Shown here in pieces: positions 7,423 through 16,512 of a stretch of DNA of 64,000 bases (positions within the stretch are counted from its first letter, which is position 1; the number at the start of each line of letters is the position of its first letter). Where the stretch lies: the NCBI GenBank assembly GCA_964515755.1, contig CAZEVK010000003.1:1-64000 (forward strand). Direction: 5' to 3'. Origin of the DNA: JAGVLN01 sp964515755 (lineage in GTDB: Bacteria; Pseudomonadota; Alphaproteobacteria; Rickettsiales; JABSSG01). The notes under the pieces are model-generated. The model was given only the letters and a program-made list of their open reading frames with translations. It searched no databases and was not told the DNA's origin. A program made the translations under genes and the position numbers.

Positions 7423-8679
7423 TTATATTTTTTTAAATATAAGCGTAGCATTAGTTCCACCAAATCCAAAGGAATTTGACATTGTAGCATTAAATTTTTT
7501 TTCTTTTGCTACTTTGGGCACTAGATCAATTTGACAATTTTCTGGTGGTCTATCTAGATTTAGTGTTGGCGGTACAATACCGTTATTCATAGCTAAAATA
7601 GATAATATTGCCTCAACACTTCCTGCTGCTCCTAACAAATGTCCTATAGAGGATTTTGTAGAAGACATAGAAAGATGCTTTGACTCTGTGCCAAACAACT
7701 TTGTAATTGCACTAAGCTCAATTTCATCACCTATAGGCGTTGATGTTCCATGAGCATTAATGTATCCAATATCAGATAGGGTTAATTTGGACTTGTTTAA
7801 AGCCATTTTCATTGAACGAAATCCACCTCTGCCTTCAGGATGTGGAGATGTAATATGATACCCATCACCAGTTGAACCATAGCCAACTAATTCCGCATAA
7901 ATTTTAGCTCCACGCTTTTTGGCATGTTCGTATTCTTCTAAAATTAAGACACCAGCTCCTTCACCCATGACAAAACCATCACGATCTTTGTCCCATGGTC
8001 TTGATGCTTTTTCAGGATAATCATTGAAATTTGTTGATAATGCACGTGCTGAAGAAAAACCAGACATACCAATCTTACATACAGATGATTCTGCTCCACC
8101 CGCAATCATTACATTAGCATCGCCAGATTGAATAATGCGTGCTGCATCTCCAATAGCGTGAGCGCCGGTTGAGCATGCTGTTACCACTGCTTGATTTGGT
8201 CCTGAAAAGCCATATTTAATTGAAATATGTCCAGATAATAAATTGATCAAACTTGCAGGAATAAAAAATGGGCTCAGACGACGCGGTCCATTATCATGTA
8301 CCATTATAGAATTATCTTCTATTGTTCTTAAGCCGCCGATTCCAGAGCCAAGCATAACACCTGTCATGTCGAGGTCATATTCTTCAGTTGGAAGCCAACC
8401 TGAATCTTCTATTGCTTGAATAGCTGCTCCCATACCATATACAATAAAATCATCCATCTTACGCATATCTTTAGAAGATACATATTTTTCTGTATCGAAT
8501 TGATTATCTTCTGTGCCTATTATTACTTCTGCTGCGATTCTGCAAGGAAGGTCAGAGGCATCAAATCTAGTAATAGGTCTTACTCCAGATTTTCCTTGGA
8601 TAAGTAATTTCCAAGTAAGTTCAGCTGTTCCCGCAAGTGGGGTAACTAGCCCTATACCTGTTACAACAACTCTTCTCAT
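7423..8679 (-). CDS. fabF: beta-ketoacyl-ACP synthase II (KAS II)
   Basis: FabF condenses malonyl-ACP with acyl-ACP in fatty acid elongation in the cytosol. The thiolase-fold catalytic triad is intact: Cys169 (TACSTGAHA), His310 (NAHGTSTP) and His347 (KSSIGHLLGAAG). Length (418 aa) and ends match the family. It lies 12 bases downstream of acpP, the carrier it works on, and 20 bases before mltG. FabG for the next reduction is in the same run. Confidence 0.97.
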   Translation of the reverse strand: MRRVVVTGIGLVTPLAGTAELTWKLLIQGKSGVRPITRFDASDLPCRIAAEVIIGTEDNQFDTEKYVSSKDMRKMDDFIVYGMGAAIQAIEDSGWLPTEEYDLDMTGVMLGSGIGGLRTIEDNSIMVHDNGPRRLSPFFIPASLINLLSGHISIKYGFSGPNQAVVTACSTGAHAIGDAARIIQSGDANVMIAGGAESSVCKIGMSGFSSARALSTNFNDYPEKASRPWDKDRDGFVMGEGAGVLILEEYEHAKKRGAKIYAELVGYGSTGDGYHITSPHPEGRGGFRSMKMALNKSKLTLSDIGYINAHGTSTPIGDEIELSAITKLFGTESKHLSMSSTKSSIGHLLGAAGSVEAILSILAMNNGIVPPTLNLDRPPENCQIDLVPKVAKEKKFNATMSNSFGFGGTNATLIFKKI

Positions 8680-8691
8680 ATGCAGCTTATC

Positions 8692-8928
8692 TTATTTTTT
8701 ATGCTCAGATATAAATTTAACTGCGTCAGCTACTGTTTTAATTTTTTCAGCAACATCATCAGGGATTTCAACATCAAACTCTTCTTCAAATGCCATAACT
8801 AATTCTACTTGATCTAAGCTATCCGCACCAAAATCTTCTACGAAACTTGCTTCTGGAGTTATTCTTGAGTTTTCAACATCTAAGTTCTTAGCTACAATTT
8901 TTTTTACTCTTTCTTCAATATCGCTCAT
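8692..8928 (-). CDS. acpP: acyl carrier protein
   Basis: This small, acidic 78-residue protein carries growing acyl chains. The phosphopantetheine attachment serine is Ser37 in GADSLDQVEL, and the acidic helix 2 that docks partner enzymes follows. It sits between fabG and fabF, a classic arrangement. The arm could be added by an AcpS elsewhere or by the Sfp-type transferase at 1332-1958. The 100-base gap to fabG may hold its own promoter, as expected for such an abundant protein. Confidence 0.97.
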   Translation of the reverse strand: MSDIEERVKKIVAKNLDVENSRITPEASFVEDFGADSLDQVELVMAFEEEFDVEIPDDVAEKIKTVADAVKFISEHKK

Positions 8929-9030
8929 AGTTTTTATCCTTATTATTTTACGTTAAATAAATAGTTATTAACTCACACTGACGAATGTTCTACCATAAAG
9001 TCAATTTGTTTACTAGTAAAAAGAAAAATT

Positions 9031-9768
9031 TTATATCATCAACATTCCGCCATTCACATGGAGTGTTTGACCAGTTATATAACTTGCTTCTTGAGTTGCT
9101 AAAAATGCAACTGCGGATGCTATATCTTTAGCAGAGCCCATATTTCCAGTAGGAATGCTACTTAATATTTTAGCTTTTTGCCCATCATTAAGAACATCTG
9201 TCATTGGTGAGCTTATGAAACCGGGTGCTACATTATTAATTGTTACTCCACGAGATGCCACTTCTGATGCAAGTGCTTTGGTCATACCGACCATACCTGC
9301 TTTTGATGCACAATAATTTGCTTGTCCAGGATTACCGCTAAAACCAACTACAGAAGAGATATTTATAATTCTACCCCATCTAGCTTTCATCATTAATTTC
9401 ATTGCGTTACGATTTAAGATGAAAGTTGAAGTTAGATTAACATTCAGTACTGTTTCAAAATCATCTCTAGTCATTCGTATAGCAAGAGTATCTTTAGTAA
9501 TACCAGCGTTACAAACTAGAATATCAATTCCGCCAATAAGATTTACAGCTTCACTGATTAATGATTCTACGGCTGTAATATTGTCTAAAGGACAAACGAG
9601 TTTATAACAATTATTGCCAATTTCTTTTACTAAATTATTTAGTTTTTCTTCTCTAGTACTAGAAACAATAACTTGTGCTCCTTGAGTATAAAGAGTTCTA
9701 GCTATTTCTGATCCAATACCGCCTGTAGCGCCTGTTACTAGCGCTTTTTTGCCGTCTAACTTAAACAT
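9031..9768 (-). CDS. fabG: 3-oxoacyl-ACP reductase
   Basis: FabG is an NADPH-dependent short-chain dehydrogenase that reduces 3-ketoacyl-ACP. The dinucleotide-binding TGATGGIG is at residues 12-19, NAG at about 87-89, and the catalytic Ser139, Tyr152 and Lys156 (YCASK) are all present. Length (245 aa) is typical. Its ATG lies inside the last codons of recA (8-base overlap), and the recA end supplies the GAGGA Shine-Dalgarno, so the two are translationally coupled. Confidence 0.96.
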   Translation of the reverse strand: MFKLDGKKALVTGATGGIGSEIARTLYTQGAQVIVSSTREEKLNNLVKEIGNNCYKLVCPLDNITAVESLISEAVNLIGGIDILVCNAGITKDTLAIRMTRDDFETVLNVNLTSTFILNRNAMKLMMKARWGRIINISSVVGFSGNPGQANYCASKAGMVGMTKALASEVASRGVTINNVAPGFISSPMTDVLNDGQKAKILSSIPTGNMGSAKDIASAVAFLATQEASYITGQTLHVNGGMLMI

Positions 9769-10804
9769 TTTCCTCAGCTATTTCTGATTCAGGATTCTCT
9801 GCTTCTTTTTTCAAATCTAATTCAATAACATTAGTTTTACTGCGAACTAATTGCTCAATTTTATTAGCAATATCTGGGTGAGATTTTAAATATTCTTTAG
9901 CATTTTCCCTTCCTTGACCAATTTTATTATTTTCATAAGCAAACCAAGCTCCAGCTTTTTCTATGATACCAGCCTTCACACCTAAATCTATCAATTCGCC
10001 ATAATGAGAAATACCTTCGCCATACATGATGTCAAAATCGATTACTTTAAATGGAGGAGACACTTTGTTTTTAACAACTTTTACGCGAGTTTGATTACCA
10101 ACTGTGTTTTCTTTGTCTTTTATTGCGCCTATACGTCGAATATCAAGGCGAACTGAAGCATAGAATTTTAGTGCGTTACCACCTGTAGTGGTCTCTGGAT
10201 TACCAAACATTACACCAATTTTCATTCTAATCTGATTAATGAAGATTACCATACAATTAGTACGAGAAATAGATGCAGTAAGTTTACGTAGAGCCTGACT
10301 CATTAAACGAGCTTGTAGACCCATATGAGAATCACCCATTTCGCCTTCAATTTCTGCCTTTGGAACTAAAGCTGCTACGCTATCAACAACTAAAACATCA
10401 ATAGCACCTGAACGAACTAAAGTATCAGCGATTTCTAATGCTTGCTCACCAGTATCAGGTTGAGAAATTACCAAGTTATCAATATCAACCCCTAATTTTT
10501 TTGCGTATGCAGGATCCAGGGCGTGCTCAGCATCAATAAATGCGCAATTACCACCTTTTTTCTGTGCTTCTGCCACTACGTGTAAAGTTAAAGTAGTTTT
10601 ACCTGAGCTTTCTGGGCCAAAAATCTCAATAACTCTACCTCTCGGTAAGCCTCCAACACCTAATGCCATGTCTAAGCCAATTGATCCAGTTGATATCACA
10701 TCAACATCAACACTTGGTCTTTGTCCTAATTTCATGATTGAACCTTTACCAAAAATCTTTTCTATCTGGCCTATGGCTGTATCAAGTGCTTTTTGTTTAT
10801 CCAT
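9761..10804 (-). CDS. recA: recombinase RecA
   Basis: RecA forms filaments on single-stranded DNA and drives homologous recombination. The Walker A motif GPESSGKT is at residues 63-70, followed by the usual Walker B and L1/L2 loop regions; length (347 aa) is normal. An AGGA Shine-Dalgarno precedes the ATG. It is the first gene of the leftward run ending in mltG and overlaps fabG by 8 bases, so DNA repair and fatty acid synthesis genes share an mRNA. I see no obvious LexA box upstream. Confidence 0.97.
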   Translation of the reverse strand: MDKQKALDTAIGQIEKIFGKGSIMKLGQRPSVDVDVISTGSIGLDMALGVGGLPRGRVIEIFGPESSGKTTLTLHVVAEAQKKGGNCAFIDAEHALDPAYAKKLGVDIDNLVISQPDTGEQALEIADTLVRSGAIDVLVVDSVAALVPKAEIEGEMGDSHMGLQARLMSQALRKLTASISRTNCMVIFINQIRMKIGVMFGNPETTTGGNALKFYASVRLDIRRIGAIKDKENTVGNQTRVKVVKNKVSPPFKVIDFDIMYGEGISHYGELIDLGVKAGIIEKAGAWFAYENNKIGQGRENAKEYLKSHPDIANKIEQLVRSKTNVIELDLKKEAENPESEIAEENV

Positions 10805-11019
10805 ATATTTTTTCCTATTGTTAAAAATAACAATATAGTTATATTACATTCTCTGAAATTGTAAATGATATTATTATCTTGCAATTCTGTTACAATTTTG
10901 CGCAACTAGTAGTTGTTTAAACTAGTTTTTATATAGAGTTAATATCACATTTAAATATAATATATGTTCAATTTGTGTAAAATCTAATTGAATAATAAGG
11001 CTGCAAATAATTATTATAA

Positions 11020-12361
11020 TTAATCAATTTCCCTTATTGGATTAAGCTTCTTTTTAAAAAGTGCTTTTAATCTATACCATAGAGTTTTTGGCATTGGAGT
11101 ACGGTCAAAGCTATATTTTTTACCAGATATATTTTCATATGCTTTGATGCACCCAGGTATTACTTGTTCATAATAAACAATATAAAGNNNNNNNNNNCAT
11201 GAATATATTCACTACTTCATGCCCCCATTTATTTACTTGCTGTGGTACTCTTGCAAGTGCTTCAATGCATGCTATCGCTTCTTCCACTTGAGGATCTGCA
11301 CGCTTATAAACGTCAGCTTCGGGACTTAAATTAAATAAATTATCTTTGATCATTGCATCAATAATTATACCTGGATAAGGTTCTTTAAAAAATTTGCATA
11401 AATATTTCATTTCATTCTGCTTTATTCTTTTTTCAAGCATTGCTTTATAAAAGAAAATTTTTATTTTAGTTTGCAAAACTATAAAACCACCGCGTTTATT
11501 TTTTCTAAAAAATTTAAGAGCGGTTTCTTCAGCGATTAATTTTTGTAATCCAAATTCTTGCAACTTAACACGAATTGATTTGCTATGATCTATATCTTTT
11601 AATCTACCAATCCTAACATTTTCTTTTGCTCTGTGTCCACCTAAGTCGGCAGAGTATCTTGAGTATTGGCGACCATGTTCATCACGCATAATATCCGAAT
11701 AATGACCGGTTTCTTGCCCACCTATTACAATTAGTCTTGCAATTGCTGGCCAACCATCTCCATGTTTTGCGTTCTTATCGGGGTTTAGTGCCAAAGGATT
11801 ACCACCGCATGAGATAAATACTGCTGTTGATACGCCATCAGTACTTTGCATGCCGCTATTCTCGCCAGATGTACGCCAACTAGTGATATCAAGCAAGTCA
11901 CCTATATTATAAGAATGAGAAACAAATACTTCTGTATTTTCTTGTAGTATTAGCATAATAACCACTGGGTGAGCAGTTTGTACTACTAATCTTGATAGTT
12001 TCATTTCTTCTTCAAGTGTAATTTTTTGATACTTATTTAATTCAAGACGAAGTAATCTGATGTGATCATTAACTTTTTGTCTTAGAATTTCTCCGCTATA
12101 TTGTCCAGTAAGTTGTTTGCTTATGATTTTATGAGTAATTGGTAATAATTTCTGGTCATATAGCTCTCTGCTGCTAAACATCATGCTTAATCCTAAAGAC
12201 GGCACATAAAATCTTGCGAAATTTATTTTGCTGTAATCCGCGTCTATTCTTAATCTACCAGAACTTACAAGTTGTGAAGCTAAGTGTTCTTGGCCCACAA
12301 GCACTTCTTCTTTTTCTATTCCTGGGATAAAATCTAAAATGTGATAAATGTTACTGCTCAT
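11020..12361 (-). CDS. DUF2748 family protein of unknown function, split by an assembly gap
   Basis: This resembles the DUF2748 family, which I know from Rickettsiales and which has no known function. About 390 residues read clearly from 12361 to the N-run at 11188-11197, with a conserved-looking central part (GGQETGHYSDIMRD, near residue 215). Beyond the gap the protein resumes in a shifted frame (YIVYYEQVIPGCIKAYEN…) and ends at a TAA at 11020-11022, with a basic C-terminus. The 10 N are a placeholder: reading through requires a missing length that is a multiple of three. No signal peptide or membrane helix is evident. It lies upstream of recA, in the same direction. Confidence 0.75.
11188..11197. 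other. assembly gap (10 N)
   Basis: Ten undetermined bases lie inside the DUF2748 gene. The reading frame differs on the two sides, so the true gap is not 10 bases. Confidence 0.98.
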
Positions 12362-12428
12362 GATAAAACATCATTCATTAAAAAATGCCTAAGTTAGCAT
12401 ATTTTAGTTAATATATAATTAACTGCAG

Positions 12429-13688
12429 TTAAAGTTTATTTGCTGAAATAGCATTATTATTTAATGCTAATATTTTATCAACGGAGTTTTTATGCTTTTT
12501 AAAATTAGTTAAATCAGAACCACTCAATTTTTTTACTGGTATAGATTTAATTGAAAGAGGGTTGATATGCTTTCCTTTAACTAGCACTTCATAATGTAAA
12601 TGTGGTCCTGTTGAGCGTCCAGTAGTTCCTACATACGCTATTACTTGACCTTGTTTAATCTGCGATCCTTTTTTGATACCTGGAATAAAAGATCTAGCAT
12701 GAGCATATGCAGTGGATAGTTCATTATTATGCTTGATTCTAATATATTTACCATAGGCGCCTTTGACTCCTATCTCCTCTACCACTCCGTTACCTGCTGC
12801 ATATATAGGAGTTCCTAATGGAGCTGCAAAATCTATTCCTTTATGCATTTTAGAAAACCCTAGTATTGGGTGTTTTCTCATACCAAAATTTGATGATATG
12901 TTTGCTACAGGAACAGGAGTTTTGAGTAGTGATCTACGCATAGTAGTGTAATCACTACTAATAAATTCTTCAGAACCATCTTCAAATGTATAACGGTATA
13001 TATTATAGTCTTTTCCACTAAGTGTTAATGAAGAGAATATAACTTTTCCATGATGAGAAAATTTACCGTCTTCTGTATTAAAGGTTTCAATTAAAACATT
13101 GAATGTATCATTTGGTTGAATGTCTCTTTGAAAATCAACACTATAGCTGTAAGCATTAATAGCTTCTATCAATGCATTTCTTGGTATGCCGCTTTTTTCA
13201 GCAGCACCAAAGATACTAGAATCTATATTTGCAGATAACTTTACTATATCTTTCTTGAGCGGAATGAATATTTCTCTTAATTTAAACTCTTCATCTTGAC
13301 GATAGATCTCAATTTTCTTATCATTATTTAGTTTAAGTGATATTTTTTGTAAAATCTTTTGATCATCTTCAAATGTATAATAGATCCTTAAAATTTGGCC
13401 GATTTGTATTTTTCTTAAATCGTAAACTGAAGCTGTGATCTCAATAACTTGGCTGATTTCTTGCTCAGACATAGAGAACTTACTCAACACACTGCGAAGT
13501 GTATCACCTTGTTCAATTACTATTTTTGTTTCTTCAAGAATTTGGCTTGTGGGATGTAAATTAGATGTTTTAGGATAGTAGGATAACAAAATTACAGTTG
13601 TCAATAAAAGCAAGAGAAATATTCTTGTGTATAAGTAATAAGATCTGAAAGAAATATTTATATTAGTTTTTGTTTCTGGTTCTTGCAT
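12429..13688 (-). CDS. M23 family metallopeptidase (MepM-like)
   Basis: This is a zinc endopeptidase predicted to cut peptidoglycan cross-links in the periplasm. Numbering from the ATG at 13688, one membrane anchor spans residues 22-38, a LysM-like or OapA-like region with IEQGDTL lies at about 58-110, and the LytM domain covers about 265-380. Zinc ligands are His282 and Asp286 (HKGID) and His365 (HLH), with His330 and His363 also conserved. All are present, so it should be active. A TTG at 13730 would add 14 residues; I prefer the ATG, but no strong Shine-Dalgarno decides it. It stands between DUF2748 and ispB, all leftward. Confidence 0.88.
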   Translation of the reverse strand: MQEPETKTNINISFRSYYLYTRIFLLLLLTTVILLSYYPKTSNLHPTSQILEETKIVIEQGDTLRSVLSKFSMSEQEISQVIEITASVYDLRKIQIGQILRIYYTFEDDQKILQKISLKLNNDKKIEIYRQDEEFKLREIFIPLKKDIVKLSANIDSSIFGAAEKSGIPRNALIEAINAYSYSVDFQRDIQPNDTFNVLIETFNTEDGKFSHHGKVIFSSLTLSGKDYNIYRYTFEDGSEEFISSDYTTMRRSLLKTPVPVANISSNFGMRKHPILGFSKMHKGIDFAAPLGTPIYAAGNGVVEEIGVKGAYGKYIRIKHNNELSTAYAHARSFIPGIKKGSQIKQGQVIAYVGTTGRSTGPHLHYEVLVKGKHINPLSIKSIPVKKLSGSDLTNFKKHKNSVDKILALNNNAISANKL

Positions 13689-13970
13689 TCTAAGTTTAAT
13701 TAAAAAATAATCTATAACTAGCACAACCAAGGTTTGCCATTTTAAAAATTATTATCGCTTAATAAACTATATAAAGTCAATATCTTTTATCAGAAATTAT
13801 TTAAATTTAATATTATAAAAATATTTAACTATTCTAATCTATATCTTAATTAAGATGTGTTAATGTGTACATTAGCATAGCAATCATTACTAATATTAAA
13901 AAATATTATAAAACATATTAGAATTAGTAAAATCAAACTAGTTTTGAAAGAAATAAATGTTTTATTGCGG

Positions 13971-14951
13971 TTAAGAAATTCTTTTAATTTGATAATCTAA
14001 AGTTTCCCTAAACATATTTCTTACTTTATTATCGGGTAATTTATCAAGAATTTGGTGGCAGTTACTACTAAATTCTGATGCCAGATTTGTCACTATAGTT
14101 TCGGTTTTATATTTGCTCATTAACTGTTTGAATAGATTAAAATCTTCTTTTGTTCTTTGTGGTAAGTTGAATATTTTAATGATTTGCTCTTTTTCTTCAT
14201 TAGTAGCTTTTTCGTAAGTAACTATTGCAGGTAGCGTAACTTTTCCTTCATAAAAATCATCGCCAATGTTTTTTCCTAATTTTTCAATATTGGCATTATA
14301 ATCTAATATATCATCTATAATTTGAAAAGCTATACCTATATTTGTGCCCAGGTCATACATTAATTGCCATGTTTCTTCAGTTTGTTCAGCAATAATTGCT
14401 CCTGCTTTACAAGCTGCTGCAAATAATTCAGCAGTTTTAGCACTAATTATTTTTATATATTGTTCTTTTGATAATTCAATATTATTAATTACATTAAGTT
14501 GCATCACCTCACCCTCAGCTATTATCACGGCAGCTTTAGATAAAACTTCTAATACAGGTAAAGAATTGGTATTAACCATCATCACAAATGCCTGACTGAA
14601 TAGAAAATCACCTACCAATATGCTTAATTTGTTTCCCCATTTCTGATGTGTAGTTAAATTTCCTCTTCTTAAATTACTTTCATCTACAACGTCATCATGA
14701 AGTAATGTTGCTGAATGAATAAATTCGACAGCGGTAGCAATCTTTATGTGATTATTGCCATTGTAGTCAAATAATTTTGCACTCATGATAGTAAGTATTG
14801 GTCGAAGTCTTTTACCACCAGCTTCAAGAAGATAATCAGATATTAATTTTATAATATTATCTCTAGTAGAGATAGATAGCTTTATGGTTTGGTCTACTTG
14901 TAATAAATCATTACTGAAGTAATCATAAATATATTTTATAGAGCTTTGCAC
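13971..14951 (-). CDS. ispB: trans-polyprenyl diphosphate synthase (octaprenyl type)
   Basis: IspB extends farnesyl diphosphate with isopentenyl diphosphate to make the long side chain of ubiquinone. The first aspartate-rich motif is DDVVD at residues 86-90 and the second DDILD at 213-217, with GGKRLRP at 45-51. Length (326 aa) fits the long-chain branch, unlike the short-chain enzyme at 25789-26667. It starts 6 bases after the OmpA-like lipoprotein gene ends, so the two are probably co-transcribed. The 240 bases upstream of the M23 gene show no further gene. Confidence 0.92.
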   Translation of the reverse strand: MQSSIKYIYDYFSNDLLQVDQTIKLSISTRDNIIKLISDYLLEAGGKRLRPILTIMSAKLFDYNGNNHIKIATAVEFIHSATLLHDDVVDESNLRRGNLTTHQKWGNKLSILVGDFLFSQAFVMMVNTNSLPVLEVLSKAAVIIAEGEVMQLNVINNIELSKEQYIKIISAKTAELFAAACKAGAIIAEQTEETWQLMYDLGTNIGIAFQIIDDILDYNANIEKLGKNIGDDFYEGKVTLPAIVTYEKATNEEKEQIIKIFNLPQRTKEDFNLFKQLMSKYKTETIVTNLASEFSSNCHQILDKLPDNKVRNMFRETLDYQIKRIS

Positions 14952-14957
14952 TTTAAT

Positions 14958-15803
14958 TTATCTTTTGTATAAAAATATATCCACTCTTCTACTATGTGGA
15001 TTGTTAATAATTGTATCTATATTAATCAAATTATCTTTTTCTCCGAATGCTTTTGTTGTAATACGATCATTAGAGATAACTCCGCTATTAATTAAAATAT
15101 TTCTTACAGAATCAATTCTACGTTGAGATAATTTTTTATTTGATTTTCTCTCGCCGACCATATCAGTATAGCCATATAATACAATATTCATATCTGTCTT
15201 TACCTTTCTTAATTCAGAAATTAATTTTTGCATAGATGTTATTGAAGAATCTTCAACAGTTGCACTAGCATGCTTAAAATATATTGAATGTATATTATCT
15301 GCATATTTTACAAATTCTTTTTCAGCATCAATGCGAAAAATTAAAGTTTTTATACTGTGATAAAAATTTGACTTACAATAATTGATATCATTGGTTAACC
15401 ATTTTTGATTGTTTGCGGTTTGTTCTACCCAGCAATCATAGAAAAATTGAGCTTCGGCAGTGTTTTTAGGGTTTGCCCAAATGGTTTCTACTTTTTTTTC
15501 AAGTAGACTCATTAATACTAATCTGGCTCTAGCAAGTTCAGGAATTGAACTTTGAGGAAGTATCCATGTAGATAAATTTTCTGGATCCACATTTTGATCT
15601 TTTTTTATCTGAGCTGCTTTATCACTAAAAAGTTTCCAACTTTTCCAATCATATGCCTCTTTTGATTTTTTAGCATAATTACTGTAGTTATTAGCTAGAT
15701 CAATTTGAAATTGATTTGGTTGGGTTGTATTATTATTTTTATAATGTGTACAACCTTGTATTAGGATTAACAAAAAACAAAAGAAAAATTTTTTTAGGTA
15801 CAT
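14958..15803 (-). CDS. OmpA-family lipoprotein
   Basis: This is a predicted lipoprotein: a hydrophobic signal ends in LIQGC with Cys18. Residues 30-160 are a helical, charged region of unknown fold. The C-terminal OmpA-like peptidoglycan-binding domain covers about 170-281, with GYTD at 211-214 and the LSQRRIDSV helix at 225-233, which holds the diaminopimelate-binding arginine. It probably tethers the outer membrane to the wall, like Pal, but its N-terminal half is unlike Pal. It is divergent from rnhB and just upstream of ispB. Confidence 0.8.
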   Translation of the reverse strand: MYLKKFFFCFLLILIQGCTHYKNNNTTQPNQFQIDLANNYSNYAKKSKEAYDWKSWKLFSDKAAQIKKDQNVDPENLSTWILPQSSIPELARARLVLMSLLEKKVETIWANPKNTAEAQFFYDCWVEQTANNQKWLTNDINYCKSNFYHSIKTLIFRIDAEKEFVKYADNIHSIYFKHASATVEDSSITSMQKLISELRKVKTDMNIVLYGYTDMVGERKSNKKLSQRRIDSVRNILINSGVISNDRITTKAFGEKDNLINIDTIINNPHSRRVDIFLYKR

Positions 15804-15853
15804 TTGGTTCCTTGACTTATGTTATATAAATAAGTTAACTCACATTGTATGAT

Positions 15854-16498
15854 ATGCTGAGAAATTTTATTAATCAACTTTTAAAAGTCTTAATTATAGT
15901 GGCAAATTTTTCTATTGAAGATCAATATAATAATTATGTTTTAGTCGGGCTTGACGAGGTTGGTCGAGGAGCTTGGGCTGGTCCGATAGTAGTAGGGGCT
16001 GTAATAATTAATAGAAATTTTGATTGTACAAAAATACATGACTCTAAGACATTGTCTAAACTAAATTTGCGTAAATTTAGCGAAGAGATACTTGCTAGAC
16101 ATATTTGTAGTATAGGTGTATCTGATGTAGAAGAAATAAATCAATCTAATATTAATTATGCAACTGCTGCTGCTATGTTAAGAGCAATAGATGGATTGCC
16201 TGTAAAGCCAAACATGGCGTTGGTTGATGGCAATATAAAATTAGGAGGAAATATTAAAACTCTTAATGTTATTAAAGGAGATAGTATTAGTGTTTCAATA
16301 GCTGCTGCTTCAATTATAGCAAAGGTTTATAGAGATAACTATATGACTCAGCTAGCAATAGAATTCCCTAATTATTTATGGTCAAAAAATGTTGGATATG
16401 GTACTCAAAAACATCTGGAAGGAATAATTAGTAGTGGAGTTTCAAATCATCATCGAGTAAATTATAAACCTATAAAGAAAATTCTTTTTCAATCTTAA
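15854..16498 (+). CDS. rnhB: ribonuclease HII
   Basis: RNase HII removes single ribonucleotides and RNA from RNA-DNA hybrids. The signature LDEVGRGAWAGP holds the first two catalytic acids, and the third is in ALVDGN. The basic SIAAASIIAKV stretch follows. Start choice is open: TTG 15845, ATG 15854 or GTG 15899. The GTG would place the DE pair near residue 19, as in relatives, so the first 15 residues given here may not be translated. It is followed 14 bases later by icd, likely on the same mRNA. Confidence 0.92.
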   Translation: MLRNFINQLLKVLIIVANFSIEDQYNNYVLVGLDEVGRGAWAGPIVVGAVIINRNFDCTKIHDSKTLSKLNLRKFSEEILARHICSIGVSDVEEINQSNINYATAAAMLRAIDGLPVKPNMALVDGNIKLGGNIKTLNVIKGDSISVSIAAASIIAKVYRDNYMTQLAIEFPNYLWSKNVGYGTQKHLEGIISSGVSNHHRVNYKPIKKILFQS

Positions 16499-16512
16499 AA
16501 TTTGGTAAAAAA

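Noticed and set aside
10898..10928. Cluster of small palindromes (TTGCGCAA, CAACTAGTAGTTG, AAACTAGTTT) upstream of recA.
   Set aside because: Each is short and there is no SOS-box spacing or T-run; they cannot be told from chance in this AT-rich gap.
12407..12432. AT-rich inverted repeats (AGTTAAT/ATTAACT and TTAACTGCAGTTAA) at the end of the M23 peptidase gene.
   Set aside because: Weak A/T stems without a T-run; terminator function is not supported well enough to list.
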